Below the pieces are notes generated by a model that did not search any database, was not told the origin of the DNA, and worked only from the letters and a program-made list of their open reading frames with translations. Of a stretch of 64,000 nucleotides of DNA, positions 41,673 to 51,756 are shown piece by piece. Position 1 is the stretch's first letter, and every line of letters begins with the position of its first letter. This DNA is from Paenibacillus physcomitrellae (lineage in GTDB: Bacteria > Bacillota > Bacilli > Paenibacillales > Paenibacillaceae), in contig NZ_CP022584.1 of assembly GCF_002240225.1 (NCBI RefSeq), positions 682,001 through 746,000 on the forward strand, in the 5' to 3' direction. A program made the position numbers and the translations under genes.

Positions 41673-42193
41673 TGGTTTTTCCTCCGATGAATTGGTTTGG
41701 AATATATATATTTAGCTTTTCTAAATAAAAACTCGAAGTGAAATCTTCTACATTTGCTTATTGGGGCGATAAATTTCGCTGAATTTTTTTTCATCCAGAC
41801 GAGCAGCAACGCCACCTCCTCCGGTGACAAGCCTTGTCTGACCGTTTGTTCAAGCTCCGTAATGATTTCCGTACAAACTTTGCATTGAGCCTTGCCTTGT
41901 TCCGTCAAGAACACTCGGTTCGTGCGGGCGTCCTGCTGATCCGGCTTGCGCAATATCCATCCGCCCATAACAAGAGTATTCAGCAGGTTCGTAAGAGAAG
42001 CAGGACGAATTTTGAGTCTTTCGTGCAGTTCCTATTGAGTTAGCCCGTCCCCATTAATCCAGATGAGCTCCAACACGTTGGCTTGAGTGGCGGTAAGAGA
42101 ATAATCAGCAAGTCTTCGTTCGTATTCATGATTGAAATCCTTAAATATCTGCTTCACTAAATACGCGACATTATCACTGAACGGATGATTCAT
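41636..42193 (-). pseudogene. MarR-family regulator with an internal amber stop
   Basis: From ATG at 42193-42191 the minus strand reads NHPFSDNVAYLVKQIFKDF, then YSLTATQANVLELIWINGDGLTQ, then TAG at 42034-42032. The same frame continues ELHERLKIRPASLTNLLNTL, then GGWILRKPDQQDARTNRVFLTEQG, the MarR recognition helix and wing. The core ends around 41753; the remaining codons to 41636 look like unselected read-out. The nonsense codon falls inside the helix-turn-helix. Normal length would be about 147 residues. Together with the neighbouring broken membrane gene, this indicates a decaying two-gene unit. Confidence 0.8.
41711..41725. promoter_or_regulatory. TTTAG-N5-CTAAA dyad before the membrane protein gene
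   Basis: TTTAGCTTTTCTAAA matches the dyad at 42197-42211 in both arms. It lies 39-53 bases upstream of the minus-strand ATG at 41672. It is a probable operator for the adjacent MarR protein when that was intact. Confidence 0.6.
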
Positions 42194-42196
42194 ATA

Positions 42197-42211
42197 TTTA
42201 GCCTACCTAAA
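42197..42211. promoter_or_regulatory. TTTAG-N5-CTAAA dyad before the marR pseudogene
   Basis: TTTAGCCTACCTAAA lies immediately upstream of the minus-strand marR ATG, overlapping its ribosome binding region. It shares both arms with the 41711 site, as expected for an autoregulating MarR protein. Confidence 0.6.
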
Positions 42212-42493
42212 TTAATGCATCCTAAATGATTCTCAAGTGTCAATCTCAACACTCGCGATGAAGCAAGATAACAACCGTTACTGGACAAAGTCATGTTCGA
42301 TATTCTCCGCAGAGTTCCAAAAATGAAGGCGTGTCTCGTATCACGGATCGAAGACGATCATAGGATCGAGAATGGCATTTCATGATAACGACGAAGGACA
42401 AATCTAGCAACAGGTTAAAACGTTTAGACGGCTTATCCTGTTTATGTTAATATATTGGACAATAATGCTATTTAATAGAAGGAGAACAGACAC

Positions 42494-43255
42494 ATGAAGA
42501 TAGATCTTTCAGGAAAAACGGCCTTGGTAACGGGAGCGACGGGAGAACTCGGCCGTGTCATCGCTCATACACTTGCGGAGTGCGGCGCGGATATCGCCTT
42601 GCATTACCATAGCAACGAAGCGAAAGCGCTTGAATTGAAGGGTACAATCGAAGCGCTCGGAAGACGTGCCGTTGCTGTCAAAGCCGACATAACGAAGCAG
42701 GAGTCGATCCAGGCGCTGAAGCAAACTGTTGAAGCAAGCTTGGGTCATGTAGACATTGTCGTAGCCAATGCGGTTGTGCAGTACCAGTGGACTTCCGTGC
42801 TGGAGCAGCCAGCGGAGGACTACACAAGCCAATTCGAGTCCTGCGTTCTGCAGAGCGTTTATCTGGCGAAAGCCTTTATACCGGCCATGATCGAGAAGAA
42901 GGGCGGACGGTTCATCGGCATCAATACAGAATGCTCCATGCAGAACTTCCCGGGACAATCGGCTTATGTGGCGGGCAAAAGAGGCATGGACGGCGTTTAT
43001 CGGGTGCTGGCGAAGGAAGTCGGCGCACATCAGATTACGGTCAATCAGGTGGCACCGGGCTGGACGATCAGTGAACGCGAGCGCACGAATGGCATTGCCG
43101 AAAGCGACGATTATATCCAAAACGTGCCGCTCAAGAGACGCGGGACTGACCAGGAGATCGCGAATGCAGTTGTTTTTCTGGCTTCGGACTTAGCCAGCTT
43201 CATCACCGGAGCTTATATCCCGGTCAGCGGCGGCAATGTCATGCCGGCGATTTGA
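42494..43255 (+). CDS. SDR-family oxidoreductase 4
   Basis: The 253-residue SDR has a nucleotide loop TGATGELG (Glu in place of the usual Gly-Ile), ANAVVQ replacing the common NNAG, and Tyr158-Lys162 (YVAGK) as catalytic pair. C-terminal SGGNVMPAI replaces the usual DGG. The variations suggest a distinct subfamily. AAGGAG is 8 bases upstream of the ATG. It is monocistronic, ending at the terminator at 43275. Its 5' gap (42212-42493) shows no gene. The substrate is unknown. Confidence 0.88.
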   Translation: MKIDLSGKTALVTGATGELGRVIAHTLAECGADIALHYHSNEAKALELKGTIEALGRRAVAVKADITKQESIQALKQTVEASLGHVDIVVANAVVQYQWTSVLEQPAEDYTSQFESCVLQSVYLAKAFIPAMIEKKGGRFIGINTECSMQNFPGQSAYVAGKRGMDGVYRVLAKEVGAHQITVNQVAPGWTISERERTNGIAESDDYIQNVPLKRRGTDQEIANAVVFLASDLASFITGAYIPVSGGNVMPAI

Positions 43256-43274
43256 GTATTGGGGTTATACTTTG

Positions 43275-43302
43275 AAAGCTGCATAAATTGCAGCTTTTTT
43301 TT
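43275..43302 (+). terminator. Intrinsic terminator
   Basis: AAAGCTGCA and TGCAGCTTT pair around TAAAT, followed by a run of T residues. Confidence 0.9.
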
Positions 43303-43347
43303 ATTTTACGATCTTTTAAAGAGCCATCCAAAGGGCCGGCCGCTTGA

Positions 43348-44241
<894 letters not shown>

Positions 44242-44312
44242 CGGACCACAGAACTCTATGTGAATTCCAATGACCGGACAAGCGGGCTGAACATACCCTT
44301 TAAAATTCAAAA

Positions 44313-44343
44313 GAAAAAAATGCCCCGGCTAGGGGCATTTTTT
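44313..44343. terminator. Bidirectional terminator between gdh and hcp
   Basis: AAAAAATGCCCC and GGGGCATTTTTT form a symmetric hairpin with T tracts on both strands, serving the convergent genes. Confidence 0.92.
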
Positions 44344-44370
44344 GATCAGGCACTCAGGCACTCAGGCATC

Positions 44371-46062
44371 TCAGGCGCCGAGGAACATTTTCATATCGTC
44401 CTCTACATTCGTAATGCCGCCTATGCCGAAGTTCTCTACAAGCACCTTGGCTACGTTAGGCGACAGGAAGGCGGGGAGCGTAGGGCCCAGGTGAATATTT
44501 TTGACGCCAAGATACAGCAGGGCCAGCAGCACGATCACCGCTTTTTGCTCATACCAGGCAATGTTATAGGAAATCGGCAGCTCGTTGATGTCCTCAAGGC
44601 CGAACACTTCCTTCAGCTTCAAAGCAATGACGGCCAGGGAGTAGGAATCATTGCACTGCCCGGCGTCCAGCACCCGCGGAATACCGCCGATTTCGCCCAA
44701 ATCCAGCTTATTGTATTTGTATTTGGCGCACCCGGCAGTCAGGATGACCGTATCCTTAGGAAGCTGAGCTGCAAAATCGGTGTAATAATTGCGGGATTTC
44801 ATCCGCCCGTCGCAGCCGGCCATGACGAAGAATCGGCGGATGGCGCCCGATTTTACGGCATCCACGACTTGATCGGCCACGTTCATCACGGCAGCATGGG
44901 CGAAGCCGCCGATGATCTCGCCGGTTTCAAGCTCCGTTGGGGCCGGGCATTCTTTTGCTTGCTCAATCAGCGCGGAGAAGTCCTTGGCAGCGCCGCTTAT
45001 TCCTTCCGGAATATGGCGGACGCCCGGAAAACCGGTGTTGCCCGTCGTATAAATGCGGTGCTTATAGCTGTCCTTCGGCGGAACAATGCAGTTGGTCGTC
45101 ATCAGAATCGGTCCGTTAAAGGCTTCAAATTCGCTGCTCTGCTTCCACCAGGCATTCCCGTAATTGCCTACAAAGTGTTCATATTTCTTAAAGGCCGGAT
45201 AATAGTGGGCAGGCAGCATTTCGCTGTGCGTATACACGTCCACGCCGGTTCCTTCCGTCTGCTTCAGCAGCTCCTCCAAATCCTTCAGGTCGTGGCCGCT
45301 GATCAGAATGCCGGGACGATTTCGGACTCCGATATTCACCTTCGTAATCTCCGGATTTCCGTAAGCAGTGGTGTTCGCCGAGTCCAGCATGGCCATGGCG
45401 TTTACGCCGTATTTGCCGGTTTCCATCGTCAAAGCTACCAAATCCTGCACCTCAAGGCTGTCGTCAAGCGTAGCCGCAAGCGCGCGGCGCATAAACCGGT
45501 TCAGTTCGTTGTCGTCCTTCTCCAGGTGAAGCGCATGGTACGTATAAGCTGCCATCCCCTTCAAGCCGTAAGTAATCAGCTCGCGCAGGGAGCGGATGTC
45601 TTCGTCGCGGGTGGAGAGGACACCGACGGTGCGTGCTTTTTCATCAAAAGCGGCTTCGTGATCCGCTTCCCAAACGGCCGCATCGGGGAGATGGGTCGTT
45701 CCTTCCGAATATTGTTCGTTAAAATAAGCCCGCACCTCGCCGCGGAGCGTGATGGCTTCACGGATTTTCCCCACAAACACCTCGCGGTCAAAGTTCGCAT
45801 TCGTAATGGTCGCAAACAAGGAATCCATAATAAACAGCGATACGCGTTGTTCCAGTTCTTCCGGCAGCCGGACATCCAGACTGAGAAAAGAGATCCCTTT
45901 CAGCAGATAAATGAGCAGATCCTGCAGATTCGCTACGTCATGTGGTTTGCCGCATACCCCGGCAATGGTGCAGCCCGTTCCTTTGGATGCTTCCTGGCAT
46001 TGAAAGCAGAACATGGACGGCTGATGGTTTAAGGTTTGTTCTGTCGCATTGTTATTCATCAT
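44371..46062 (-). CDS. hcp: Hydroxylamine reductase / hybrid-cluster protein
   Basis: The 563-residue protein has the N-terminal cluster motif Cys19-x2-Cys22-x8-Cys31-x5-Cys37 ([20 protein letters not shown]), spacing of the class I type. The hybrid-cluster ligands follow: [39 protein letters not shown] and [10 protein letters not shown]. Hcp reduces NO or hydroxylamine and protects against nitrosative stress in anaerobic cells. The tandem ATGs at 46062 and 46059 follow GGGAGGAG. It is divergent from the 2-oxoacid oxidoreductase genes, with Fnr-type boxes between them, so anaerobic induction is likely. Confidence 0.97.
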   Translation of the reverse strand: MMNNNATEQTLNHQPSMFCFQCQEASKGTGCTIAGVCGKPHDVANLQDLLIYLLKGISFLSLDVRLPEELEQRVSLFIMDSLFATITNANFDREVFVGKIREAITLRGEVRAYFNEQYSEGTTHLPDAAVWEADHEAAFDEKARTVGVLSTRDEDIRSLRELITYGLKGMAAYTYHALHLEKDDNELNRFMRRALAATLDDSLEVQDLVALTMETGKYGVNAMAMLDSANTTAYGNPEITKVNIGVRNRPGILISGHDLKDLEELLKQTEGTGVDVYTHSEMLPAHYYPAFKKYEHFVGNYGNAWWKQSSEFEAFNGPILMTTNCIVPPKDSYKHRIYTTGNTGFPGVRHIPEGISGAAKDFSALIEQAKECPAPTELETGEIIGGFAHAAVMNVADQVVDAVKSGAIRRFFVMAGCDGRMKSRNYYTDFAAQLPKDTVILTAGCAKYKYNKLDLGEIGGIPRVLDAGQCNDSYSLAVIALKLKEVFGLEDINELPISYNIAWYEQKAVIVLLALLYLGVKNIHLGPTLPAFLSPNVAKVLVENFGIGGITNVEDDMKMFLGA

Positions 46063-46122
46063 TTTTCTCCTCCCGGTTTCACTCGTTCATTTAGGCAGTA
46101 TAGCCCGCCGTCAAAGTCGGAC

Positions 46123-46140
46123 TTGTGATTTCAATCACAA
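46123..46140. promoter_or_regulatory. Fnr/Crp-type box 1 in the hcp-por divergent region
   Basis: TTGTGATTTCAATCACAA has perfect 8-base arms (TTGTGATT/AATCACAA). It agrees with the Bacillus Fnr consensus TGTGA-N6-TCACA. It is 61 bases upstream of hcp and 98 bases upstream of the por start. Confidence 0.85.
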
Positions 46141-46150
46141 TTTATTCAGC

Positions 46151-46166
46151 TGTGAGAAAGATCACT
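46151..46166. promoter_or_regulatory. Fnr/Crp-type box 2 in the hcp-por divergent region
   Basis: TGTGAGAAAGATCACT keeps TGTGA-N6-TCAC with one mismatch in the last base. Its centre is about 27 bases from that of box 1, on the por side. Confidence 0.65.
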
Positions 46167-46237
46167 AACCCCGTTCGTTTCTTCTCTTAAACTGGAGTCA
46201 TTCCCCTACAAGAACAATGAAGAAATGAGGAGTGAAC

Positions 46238-47260
46238 GTGTCGATTTTGCCTCAAAAAAATGAACTGGGATTCTACGAGATCCGTCTCGAATCCATCGGA
46301 GGACTAGGTGCCAATCTGGCCGGAAAAATGCTGGCCGAAGCCGGAGTGACCGGCTCAGGTCTGAACGGTTCCAATTTCTCCAGCTACGGTTCGGAGAAAA
46401 AAGGTTCGCCGGTCAAAAGCTTCGTAAGGTTCTGTGACCCTCAGGTAGAGATCCGCGATCACAGCCCTATTGAGCAGCCGCATGTAGTCGGCGTATTTCA
46501 TGAAGCGTTATATAAGACAGTTGAGGTCGTAAGCGGATTACGGCCTGATGGAACGGTGCTGGTGAATACGGCACGGAATCTTTCCGAGGTGGCTGTGGAT
46601 TTGAAGATGACGCAGGGTACGCTGGCCGCGATCGATGCGCTGAAAATCGCCGTCGAGGAGAAAACCAAAGTCAATACGGCAATGCTTGGCGCCTTGTTCC
46701 GGATTTGCAGTTTCCTGAATCCGGACGATATGCGGCAGGTCATCCGCAAAACATTTGAGAAAAAGCTGCCCCATCTCGTCGAGCCGAATTTGCGGACCTT
46801 TGACCGGGGATATAACGAAGTCCAGTTCCTCGCGTTAGGAAATAACACGGAGCTTACGGACGCAGCGGCATTCTCCAGACCGCAGCCGGTCCTCGGCTTT
46901 GAAACACAGGAGCCGGGCGGAATCCTTAAAGTTACGGCAAACAGCGTGCTGAAGGATCTTAGCGGCTCCCGGCAGGGGTATTTGCCGGAATACAAGCAGG
47001 AGGACTGCATTCACTGCGCCGCCTGCGATACGGTATGCCCGGATTTCTGCATCGTCTGGGAACAGAAGCCGGATAAACGCGGCAACCTGCAGATGTTCAT
47101 GAAAGGCATCGATTACCAGTACTGCAAAGGCTGCCTGAAATGTGTGCAGGCGTGCCCGACAACGGCTTTAGCCGAGATGCTGGAAGAGCCGCATTATGCC
47201 GAGCAGCACCGCGTGCCGCAACCATTTCCTTATTTCACAGCGGAAGGAGTCCGGTCATGA
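46238..47260 (+). CDS. 2-oxoacid:ferredoxin oxidoreductase, fused gamma and ferredoxin (delta) subunits
   Basis: The 340-residue protein joins a gamma domain (about 1-185: YEIRLESIGGLGANLAGKMLAEAG, FSSYGSEKKGSPV) to a C-terminal domain with two 4Fe-4S motifs, CIHCAACDTVCPDFC and CKGCLKCVQACP. It carries electrons from oxidative decarboxylation of pyruvate or another 2-oxoacid to ferredoxin. GAGGAG (46227-46232) fits GTG 46238 better than GTG 46232. Its stop overlaps the next start (ATGA). Upstream Fnr boxes imply anaerobic expression. Confidence 0.92.
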   Translation: MSILPQKNELGFYEIRLESIGGLGANLAGKMLAEAGVTGSGLNGSNFSSYGSEKKGSPVKSFVRFCDPQVEIRDHSPIEQPHVVGVFHEALYKTVEVVSGLRPDGTVLVNTARNLSEVAVDLKMTQGTLAAIDALKIAVEEKTKVNTAMLGALFRICSFLNPDDMRQVIRKTFEKKLPHLVEPNLRTFDRGYNEVQFLALGNNTELTDAAAFSRPQPVLGFETQEPGGILKVTANSVLKDLSGSRQGYLPEYKQEDCIHCAACDTVCPDFCIVWEQKPDKRGNLQMFMKGIDYQYCKGCLKCVQACPTTALAEMLEEPHYAEQHRVPQPFPYFTAEGVRS

Positions 47261-49560
47261 ACGTACAAACTAAAGAAATGACGGAGCAAAAGGTTCCGGC
47301 CGACCAAACGGCCGTCTTTGAATCGGGCAACGAAATGGCGGCCATGGCCGCCGCCCAGATCAACTATCACATTATGGGGTATTTTCCGATTACGCCGTCC
47401 ACGGAAATTGCCCAATATCTCGACATGATGCGTACGCGCGGCGAGCACGACATCAAGCTGATTCCGGCTGACGGGGAACATGGCTCGGCGGGAATCTGCT
47501 ACGGCGCAGCAGCAGCCGGAGCGCGGGTCTTCAACGCCACCAGCGCAAACGGCTTCCTTTATATGATCGAGCAGCTTCCCGTGCAGGCGGGCACCCGATT
47601 CCCTATGGTCATGAACCTGGTGACCCGGGCCGTCAGCGGACCGCTGGACATCCGCGGCGACCATTCCGATCTCTATTACGGCCTGAACACCGGCTGGGTA
47701 ATTCTAACGGCTCGTTCGCCGCAGGCCGTGTATGACCTGAACATTATGGCGCTGCGCATTGCCGAGCATGAAGATGTACGCCTGCCGGTCATCGTCGCTT
47801 ATGACGGCTTCTTCACCTCGCACCAGAAACGCAGGGTGCAAATCTTTACTGACCGGGACACGGTCCGGCAGTTCGTAGGGGAACAGCCACCGGAATTCCC
47901 GCATGTGCTGGACGAGAACAAACCGATCGTCGTCGGCGCTTATATGAACGGCGAAGACTTGATGAACAACCACTATCAGCAGTCAGGTGCGATCTATCGT
48001 GCGGGCGAGGTCTTCAAGGAAGTGGCGGAGGAATACGCGGCTCTATCCGGCAGATCCTATTCGCCGCTGGATCTGTACCGTATGGAGGATGCGGAGGTGG
48101 CTTTGTTCCTGCTCAATTCGGCGGCTGAATCCTCCAAAGACGTCGTAGACCGGCTGCGGGCGAAAGGGATCAAAGCGGGCGTGATCAGCCCGAATATCAT
48201 CCGGCCGTTCCCCGCGAAGGAAATCCGCGAGGCGCTTACAGGCGTCAAAGCGGTGCTGGTGGGTGAACGTGCCGATTCTTACGGCGCTAACGGGGCCAAT
48301 TTGACGCATGAGGTCAAAGCGGCCCTGCAGGAAATCCGCGGACCGCAGCCTCAACCGATTGTACTTTCCCGCATCTTCGGCCTTGGCGGGAAAGATTATT
48401 ACGCGGATGACGCGGAAGCCTTTTTCGCCCTGACGCTGGAGGCGATGGAGCTGGGTTATGCTAAGGTGCCGTTTGACTATTACGGCCAAACGCCAGGCCT
48501 TGAAGCTCAGAAGCTGCAGCCGGTCCTTGCGCCAATGAACGGGGACAGCTTTAAATCGGGCCTGATCACCGTCAAGGCGGATGAGGCGACAAACAAGCTG
48601 TCCGTGAAAGTGCCGCCGATGCGGGCGCTTGCCGCCAAACCGAAACGATTCGCTTCCGGCCATGGAGCCTGTCCGGGCTGCGGGATTTTCCCGGGACTGG
48701 AGCTCTTTTTCAAAGGGATTGAAGGCAATGTCGTCACTTTATTCCATACCGGCTGCGCTTATATCACCACAACGGGTTATCCGTACAACTCACATAAGCA
48801 GAGCTTCATTCATAATTTATTTCAAAACGGTCCGGCTACTTTGTCCGGCACGGTAGAGGCGTTCCTCGAGAAGAAACGGCGCGGGGAAATCGAAGTACCC
48901 GAGGACTTCACTTTTGTGATGGTGACCGGCGACGGCGGCATGGACATCGGAATGGGTTCGGCCATCGGAACGGCGCTGCGGGGCCATAATCTGATCATCC
49001 TGGAATATGACAATGAAGGCTACATGAACACCGGCGCTCAGCTTTCGTATTCCACGCCTTTAGGCCACATGACCAGCACGTCCGGCGTCGGCAAACAGCA
49101 GCAGGGCAAACCGTTCCATCACAAAGATACGGTGCAGATGATGGCGGCGGCGCATATTCCGTACGTATTTACAGGCACAGAAGCCTTCCCGCAGGATCTG
49201 GTGAAGAAGGCGGCCAAAGCGCAGTGGTACGCCCAACATGTAGGCACTGTCTACGGCAAGCTGCTGATCACGTGCCCGCTGAACTGGAAGTCTGACGACA
49301 AAGAAGGGGAAAATATCGTCCGCGCAGCCGTGAATTCCTGCTTCTTCCCGCTGTATGAAGTCGAGCAGGGCCAAACGAACATCACGTATAATCCGGAGGA
49401 AAAAAACAAACGGGTACCGCTCAGCGACTGGTTAAAATATATGGGGAAATCCAGACACCTGCTCAAGGAAGAGAACAAAGCGATGCTTGGTGAATTTGAA
49501 CGTGAAGTCGAGCGGCGCTGGTCGATCCTGAAAGCGAAACACGAGAATCCGCTGCTTTAG
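47257..49560 (+). CDS. 2-oxoacid:ferredoxin oxidoreductase, fused alpha and beta subunits
   Basis: The 767-residue protein has an alpha part (about 1-420: MGYFPITPSTEIAQYLDMM, DGEHGSAGICYGAAAAGARVFNATSANGF, RAVSGPLDIRGDHSD). A beta part starts around residue 465 (FASGHGACPGCGIFPGL) with the thiamine diphosphate motif GDGGMDIGMGSAIGTALRG...EYDNEGYMNTGAQ. Together with the gamma-delta fusion this is a complete two-gene enzyme. The N-terminal region contains the CoA-independent core seen in PorA; pyruvate is the likely substrate but other oxoacids are possible. Translation is coupled to the upstream gene. Confidence 0.93.
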   Translation: MNVQTKEMTEQKVPADQTAVFESGNEMAAMAAAQINYHIMGYFPITPSTEIAQYLDMMRTRGEHDIKLIPADGEHGSAGICYGAAAAGARVFNATSANGFLYMIEQLPVQAGTRFPMVMNLVTRAVSGPLDIRGDHSDLYYGLNTGWVILTARSPQAVYDLNIMALRIAEHEDVRLPVIVAYDGFFTSHQKRRVQIFTDRDTVRQFVGEQPPEFPHVLDENKPIVVGAYMNGEDLMNNHYQQSGAIYRAGEVFKEVAEEYAALSGRSYSPLDLYRMEDAEVALFLLNSAAESSKDVVDRLRAKGIKAGVISPNIIRPFPAKEIREALTGVKAVLVGERADSYGANGANLTHEVKAALQEIRGPQPQPIVLSRIFGLGGKDYYADDAEAFFALTLEAMELGYAKVPFDYYGQTPGLEAQKLQPVLAPMNGDSFKSGLITVKADEATNKLSVKVPPMRALAAKPKRFASGHGACPGCGIFPGLELFFKGIEGNVVTLFHTGCAYITTTGYPYNSHKQSFIHNLFQNGPATLSGTVEAFLEKKRRGEIEVPEDFTFVMVTGDGGMDIGMGSAIGTALRGHNLIILEYDNEGYMNTGAQLSYSTPLGHMTSTSGVGKQQQGKPFHHKDTVQMMAAAHIPYVFTGTEAFPQDLVKKAAKAQWYAQHVGTVYGKLLITCPLNWKSDDKEGENIVRAAVNSCFFPLYEVEQGQTNITYNPEEKNKRVPLSDWLKYMGKSRHLLKEENKAMLGEFEREVERRWSILKAKHENPLL

Positions 49561-49791
49561 GTTGAGGCGGGGGATATGGCATTTCTAACGTTTCTAACGG
49601 GAGTACGACATTCTTGATCCTTTAATGATAAGAGGATATAGAAGCATTGGCGGAATTGGCTTATAATAGAGGAAATTAACAAGAGGTATAACTGGAAGCG
49701 ATAATACGGAATAGGACTATGCCTGTAACTTTCAGGATAAAAATTTCATATGTGCAAACACATTAAGCCAGCCTATTTAAGGAGGACAAGA

Positions 49792-50094
49792 ATGGATAAG
49801 TTAGGTTTGTATACGAAATTTACGGCGGTTGAAGCGCAAAGGGAAACTCTCCTGGAAATGTTGCTTGAAGCGGCTCACGCCATGCAGTCCATTGAGGGGT
49901 GTGATTTGTATGTGGTCAATCTTCCTGAAAATGATCCTAATAGCATTTGGGTAACCGAAATTTGGAATGATCCATCCGCTCACGAAGCTTCATTAACTTT
50001 AGAATCTGCTAAAGAGCTAATTAGGAAAGCTAGGCCTCTAATTTCCGGAATCGAACAAATAAAACTCCGGCCGCAGGGCGGAAAAGGTGTCTAA
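49792..50094 (+). CDS. Antibiotic biosynthesis monooxygenase-domain (ABM) protein, putative quinol monooxygenase
   Basis: The 100-residue protein has one ferredoxin-like dimeric alpha/beta barrel of the ABM/YgiN kind: LGLYTKFTAVEAQRETLLEMLLEAA, CDLYVVNLPENDPNSIWVTEIW, SAHEASLTLESAKELIRKARPLI. AAGGAGG is 9 bases before ATG 49792. Members oxidise quinols or aromatic polyketides without cofactors, but most small ones are uncharacterised. It is monocistronic with a terminator at 50145. Confidence 0.9.
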   Translation: MDKLGLYTKFTAVEAQRETLLEMLLEAAHAMQSIEGCDLYVVNLPENDPNSIWVTEIWNDPSAHEASLTLESAKELIRKARPLISGIEQIKLRPQGGKGV

Positions 50095-50144
50095 AACCGG
50101 GGTGGTTATTTTATAAAAGGCAGGAAATATAAAAGAAATGTTGA

Positions 50145-50170
50145 ACCCCACTTAACAGTGGGGTTTTGAT
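50145..50170 (+). terminator. Intrinsic terminator of the ABM gene
   Basis: AACCCCACT and AGTGGGGTT pair around TAAC, followed by T-rich sequence. Confidence 0.88.
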
Positions 50171-50291
50171 TTTTTTGCTTTACTATTTTCGACTCGGATA
50201 ACCTCGACTTCTCATATAAATCTATTAATTGTATCAATAGGACAACCACATTTGTTGCGTCCCGCAAGCGAAAGGAAGGATAACGATAAAG

Positions 50292-50717
50292 ATGATGGCA
50301 CAAAAAGAAATACTGTTCCTTGTGCAATCACAACTTACAATTGACCTGAATTGCTCGATCGATGACCTGAACGCTGAGAAGAACAGCATTATTTTTGTTG
50401 AAGCTAAAGAAAATCCTGGACGAAGGCCATTTCCGAGGAAGGAACGTTTTTTTGAAATAGTGTCAATGGGGAAATCCATTGTAGTGTCTGCCACACCCGA
50501 ACGGTTGGCGATCGCTAAAGCTCAGATGCAGGGCAAAGACAGGGATAACGTATTCTCCTTGCCTTTTATCAGAGGTTTTTACTTGCATTTTCTACCTGAT
50601 GTAAAAAGAATACAGCCCGTGACACCGCCGAATGGTTTTTCATTTGAAATGATCAAGCGAGAAGAATTGGTTCGTTTATTAAGGGACGCTGGAGTATGGA
50701 CTGATTGGAGTGAGTAA
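50292..50717 (+). pseudogene. N-terminal remnant of a GNAT-family acetyltransferase
   Basis: The 141 codons read QKEILFLVQSQLTIDLNCSIDD, SIIFVEAKENPGRRPFPRKERFFEIVSMGKSIVVSATPE and GFYLHFLPDVKRIQPVTPPNGFSFEMI. This is the N-terminal domain that precedes the GNAT fold in a group of about 260-residue Firmicute acetyltransferases. The acetyl-CoA-binding GNAT part is missing. The sequence runs at about 50700 directly into an unrelated AraC fragment, so the 3' half was lost by deletion. The start is supported by AAGGAAGGA upstream. Confidence 0.65.
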
Positions 50718-51380
50718 GTCCTACCAGAACGCGAAGGAACTTATTTCAAGTCCGGTCAATTCGATCGTTAAAGTGAACGGTATAGAGAATAGGTATTACT
50801 ACCCGATCGACTGGGAGATTCAGCTTATTAATCAGTTGAAGGTGGGAAACTTTAAGGTGGTCCGTCAGATTATGGAAGAAACTGATCTGGATGTTCAACA
50901 ATCTAGACAAGAGTTTGAAATGATTCAGCAATCGACTGATGCAGCATGGGCGTGGAACTATCTCATGGCTTTTTCACAATTGATATGCAGCCGTCTCGAG
51001 TATTTCAACCTGGAGTCTACAAAGGGGACGGGTATCGAAATTCTGGAATATGTCGAGCAAAACTATTGCGATTCTAATCTTTCATTACAACAAATTGCTG
51101 ATTTACACGGTCTCTCAGTATCCGCGATATCCAAAATATTCAAAGTCCTGTCAAAGTGAATTTTAGTGATTATCTTCAGTTATTAAGAGTACATCGAGCT
51201 AAAGAATATTTTGATGCAAATGAAATCGATGTGGCGGAAGTCGCCAAAAAGGTTGGTTATGAAAATGAAATCACATTCAAGCGCACCTTTCAAAAGTCTG
51301 AATCCCTTACTCCCCAGAAGTACATTCAGCAAATCAGTGTGAAACAGAATGACATTCAACCTGAAGGTATCAACTCGTGA
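50713..51380 (+). pseudogene. C-terminal remnant of an AraC-family regulator, frameshifted
   Basis: From about 50713 the sequence reads SKSYQNAKELISSPV, NRYYYPIDWEIQLINQLKVGNF and IEILEYVEQNYCDSNLSLQQIADLHGLSVSAISKIFK. At about 51145-51160 the frame changes, and the second helix-turn-helix follows (VNFSDYLQLLRVHRAKEYF, then DVAEVAKKVGYENEITFKRTFQK) up to TGA 51378-51380. This is the distal part of a large YesN- or YtdP-like AraC protein. It is 5'-truncated and also frameshifted, so not functional. Confidence 0.75.
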
Positions 51381-51390
51381 CGGTGACATC

Positions 51391-51579
51391 AGCTTGTCTT
51401 CGCAATGTCAAGCTTATTTAGGATATTTGGCGGATCAACTCAACGATCAACTCCCTCAGAGCCCTCCACTGAAGAGATCCTTACTGAAGCGATATCACAT
51501 TAATAATGGTACTGTTCGTTTATTGGGTGGTTATGAAGGTTTTGTTTATGAATATCAGAAAAATGTTGATATTTCTTAA
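51391..51579 (+). pseudogene. N-terminal remnant of a phosphotransferase (APH-like) gene
   Basis: In the frame ending at TAA 51577-51579 the sequence reads CQAYLGYLADQLNDQLPQSP, LLKRYHINNGTVRLLGGYEGFVYEYQK. This resembles the beginning of aminoglycoside-phosphotransferase/choline-kinase-like proteins (glycine loop LLGGYEGFVYE). It stops there; the kinase lobes are absent. It follows the AraC remnant without a promoter or clear start, and is short enough that the family call is tentative. Confidence 0.45.
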
Positions 51580-51756
51580 AGGCTGATATTTTACCTGATC
51601 TTTTTAAATAATCGATCTGATTAATGCACGGCTTAATCAACCGTAATATTATGTCCATAGACCGTAAAAATGACGTAGATAACCTGAAAATACAGTAATA
51701 TCATTGTATCTGGAACTACCATACATTTGACTAAATAACAGAAAGGTAGCGATGCT

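Noticed and set aside
44260..46032. 590-codon open frame on the plus strand opposite hcp
   Set aside because: It is the antisense shadow of hcp, whose cluster-ligand motifs are unmistakable; the antisense product is low-complexity His/Arg/Val-rich with no family features and it has no ribosome binding site.
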